Below, piece after piece: positions 5,474 through 7,235 of a stretch of DNA of 7,235 nt (positions within the stretch are counted from its first letter, which is position 1; each line of letters starts with the position of its first letter). The notes under the pieces are model-generated. The model searched no databases. It had not been told where the DNA came from and saw only the letters and a list, made by a program, of their open reading frames with translations. The position numbers and the translations under genes were made by a program. The stretch comes from Candidatus Aenigmatarchaeota archaeon (lineage in GTDB: Archaea; EX4484-52; B79-G9): the NCBI GenBank assembly GCA_023142905.1, contig JAGLIP010000038.1, positions 1 through 7,235 on the forward strand, written 5' to 3'.

Positions 5474-7235
5474 CTATTCGGTATCCTTTTCAGAAGGAAT
5501 AACCCTAGAAAGATTATCTTTTTCAGCCGTAGTGATATTTGTATTCTCAACAGCATCCTCTTTATCCGCATCATCAGTCGGTTCAGCATCTGCAATTACC
5601 CGCCCCACGGCCGCAAGCACATCCCCATCATCCATGCGCATAATCCTTACACCCTGTGTATTTCTTCCCTGGATTTTTATCTGCGATAAATTGGTTCGAA
5701 TGATTTTCCCTTGTTTGCTTACAAGAAGTATCTCTTCTGTTTCACGAACAGCGCGCGAGTCAACAATTTTTCCGGTCTTGTCTGTAACCTGAAGATTGAT
5801 TATTCCTTTGCCGCCCCGCCTTGTTATACGATAATCATCAATAGCCGTCCTTTTGCCATAACCTTTTTGAGTAACTGTCAAAATGGCTTTTTCAGGATCA
5901 AGAATAGTCATGCCGATTACTTTATCACCCTTAGAAAGCCGTATACCTCTAACCCCGGAAGCAGTCCGTCCCATTGAGCGAACATCCTTCTCATTGAACC
6001 GTATTGCCTTTCCTTCCCTTGTCGGTATAAGAATATCTCTTGTGCCATCAGTTTCTCGCACCTCAACGAGCATATCGCCGTCACGAAGAGTTATGCCGCG
6101 TATGCCACCATTCCGTGGTTTTGCAAATGCAGATGCCGGTGTCTTTTTGACAACACCTTTTTTTGTTGCCATGACAATGAAATGCTCATCATCAAAGTTG
6201 TTAGACCTTAAAATAGCGCACACTTCTTCCCCATCCTTAAGATTTAAAAGATTTGTGACTGCCCGACCTTTTGAATACCTTGTGCCTTCAGGAATCTGGT
6301 ATACCTTAAGCCATCTGACCTGTCCTGTGCTTGTGAAAAACAAAAGATAATCATGCGTATTTGCAGTAAATATGTCTTTTATGTGGTCTTCCTCTTTTGT
6401 TGCCATGCCAATAACGCCTTTGCCGCCCCGCCTCTGAGCTTTAAACTCATCCTGCGACATTCGTTTAATATAACCCGTATTTGTAATTGCGATTGTGACA
6501 TTCTCTTTTTCTATGAATGCTTCATCATCCATCTCACCCTCAGCAGCATCCTCTATCTTTGTAAGCCGGTCTCTGCCGTATTTGTCTCTAATTTCAAGAA
6601 GCTCTTTTTTAATTATATTAAGAACCTTCATCCTGTCCGCAAGTATTGCCGTATACTCTTCAATCTTGGCAAGAAGTTCTTTGTATTCATTGTCTATCTT
6701 TTCGCGCTCAAGCCCGGTAAGCCTCTGTAACTGCATTGCAAGTATTGAGTCAATCTGGATTTTTGATAATCCGAATCTCTCTGTAAGCCGTTCGTGCGCT
6801 TCTTCTCTGTTCTTTGAAGATTTTATGATTTTTATTGTCTCATCAATATTCTCAAGCGCAATTCGAAGGCCTTCAAGTATGTGCGCCCGTTCTTTTGCTT
6901 TTTTAAGCAGGTATTCAGTCCTTCGGGTAACAACCTCAAACCTATGGTCTGTATAGCACTGCAAGATAGTGGGCAACGCAAGTATTCTTGGCTGGTTGTC
7001 CACAAGCGCAAGATTTATCATGCCGTATGTTATTGACATATCAGTATGCTTGTAAAGCTGGTTCAACACTATTTCAGGTGTTGCTGTTTTTGTAAGCTCG
7101 ATTACTACGCGCATCCCTTCCCTGTCAGACTCATCACGCAGGTCTCTAATGCCTTCTACTTTCTTGTCATTCGCAAGATGCGCCATAGTTTTTATTAGAT
7201 TGGCCTTGTTCACCTGGTATGGAAGCTCAGTTATT
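5474..7235 (-). CDS. gyrA: DNA gyrase subunit A, C-terminal two thirds (5' end beyond window)
   Basis: Subunit of the ATP-dependent type IIA topoisomerase that introduces negative supercoils. 586 residues are visible; the N-terminal winged-helix region with the catalytic tyrosine lies off the right edge. The frame is open to the window end and reads ITELPYQVNKANLIK, a typical internal GyrA sequence, so the GTG at 7213 is not a start. The end of the breakage-reunion domain comes first, with a long coiled-coil arm and tower region up to about residue 220 (counted from 7213). A complete C-terminal beta-pinwheel with six recognisable blades follows. Blade 1 has the GyrA box QRRGGKG (about 6416-6436), which marks gyrase rather than topoisomerase IV. 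Blade 5 has TRRGGKG, and the two share 17 identical nucleotides. An acidic tail of about 40 residues (DAEPTDDADKEDAVEN) closes the protein. TAG stop at 5476-5474. Confidence 0.97.
   Translation of the reverse strand, partial: ITELPYQVNKANLIKTMAHLANDKKVEGIRDLRDESDREGMRVVIELTKTATPEIVLNQLYKHTDMSITYGMINLALVDNQPRILALPTILQCYTDHRFEVVTRRTEYLLKKAKERAHILEGLRIALENIDETIKIIKSSKNREEAHERLTERFGLSKIQIDSILAMQLQRLTGLEREKIDNEYKELLAKIEEYTAILADRMKVLNIIKKELLEIRDKYGRDRLTKIEDAAEGEMDDEAFIEKENVTIAITNTGYIKRMSQDEFKAQRRGGKGVIGMATKEEDHIKDIFTANTHDYLLFFTSTGQVRWLKVYQIPEGTRYSKGRAVTNLLNLKDGEEVCAILRSNNFDDEHFIVMATKKGVVKKTPASAFAKPRNGGIRGITLRDGDMLVEVRETDGTRDILIPTREGKAIRFNEKDVRSMGRTASGVRGIRLSKGDKVIGMTILDPEKAILTVTQKGYGKRTAIDDYRITRRGGKGIINLQVTDKTGKIVDSRAVRETEEILLVSKQGKIIRTNLSQIKIQGRNTQGVRIMRMDDGDVLAAVGRVIADAEPTDDADKEDAVENTNITTAEKDNLSRVIPSEKDTE

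Noticed and set aside
5804..6436. 17-nt direct repeat (CCTTTGCCGCCCCGCCT) inside gyrA as a possible mobile or recombination site
   Set aside because: Both copies encode the same RRGGKG turn in blades 1 and 5 of the pinwheel, so protein conservation with the same codons explains it.
5883..6956. Plus-strand open frames of about 125-155 codons opposite gyrA
   Set aside because: They are antisense shadows of a highly conserved gene, Ser/Ile/Arg-rich, with no recognisable domains.

Overview
The window most likely comes from an archaeon with a DNA gyrase, such as a gyrase-bearing euryarchaeote or DPANN-type lineage. The reasons are archaeal-style TATA boxes (TTTATATAA, TTTAAATAT, TTATATA) upstream of transcription units, Shine-Dalgarno sites of the GTGA/GGTG type, and T-tracts where transcripts should end. 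GyrA and NrdR are bacterial-type proteins known in only some archaea, so an unusual bacterium cannot be excluded from the sequence alone.

Left part (1-3667, minus strand): a tight five-gene operon for anaerobic deoxyribonucleotide synthesis. In transcription order it holds nrdR (zinc-ribbon/ATP-cone repressor), nrdD (class III glycyl-radical ribonucleotide reductase), a small CPNC thioredoxin/glutaredoxin-like protein, a single-domain cupin, and nrdG (radical-SAM activase, cut off by the window edge). Genes are 17 nt apart or less, and several stops and starts are adjacent or overlap. NrdG would install the glycyl radical on NrdD. The redoxin is a good candidate for the protein that re-reduces NrdD. 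NrdR would sense the nucleotide pool and shut the operon off. The cupin has no known role in this pathway.

Middle (3668-4236, 569 bp without a protein gene): the control region. Two NrdR boxes (3726-3741, 3759-3774) lie in the nrdR leader, the second over the predicted transcription start. A perfect 9-bp inverted repeat (3788-3796/3815-3823) contains the nrdR TATA box. Further right, a plus-strand TATA box precedes a GC-richer segment that folds into two consecutive long stem-loops and ends in a T-tract (about 3912-4053). It is either an undescribed small RNA or the relic of a hairpin-ended transposon. A second plus-strand TATA box (4164-4172) serves the next gene.

Right part: a 406-residue, lysine/asparagine-rich, coiled-coil-rich protein of no recognisable family (4237-5457, plus strand). 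Its DNA is clearly more AT-rich than that of its neighbours. It runs tail-to-tail, 16 nt apart, into the 3' part of gyrA (5474-7235, minus strand). The visible part of gyrA encodes the end of the breakage-reunion domain and the complete six-bladed DNA-wrapping domain. The two items most worth following up are the two-hairpin RNA/element and the orphan coiled-coil gene beside it.
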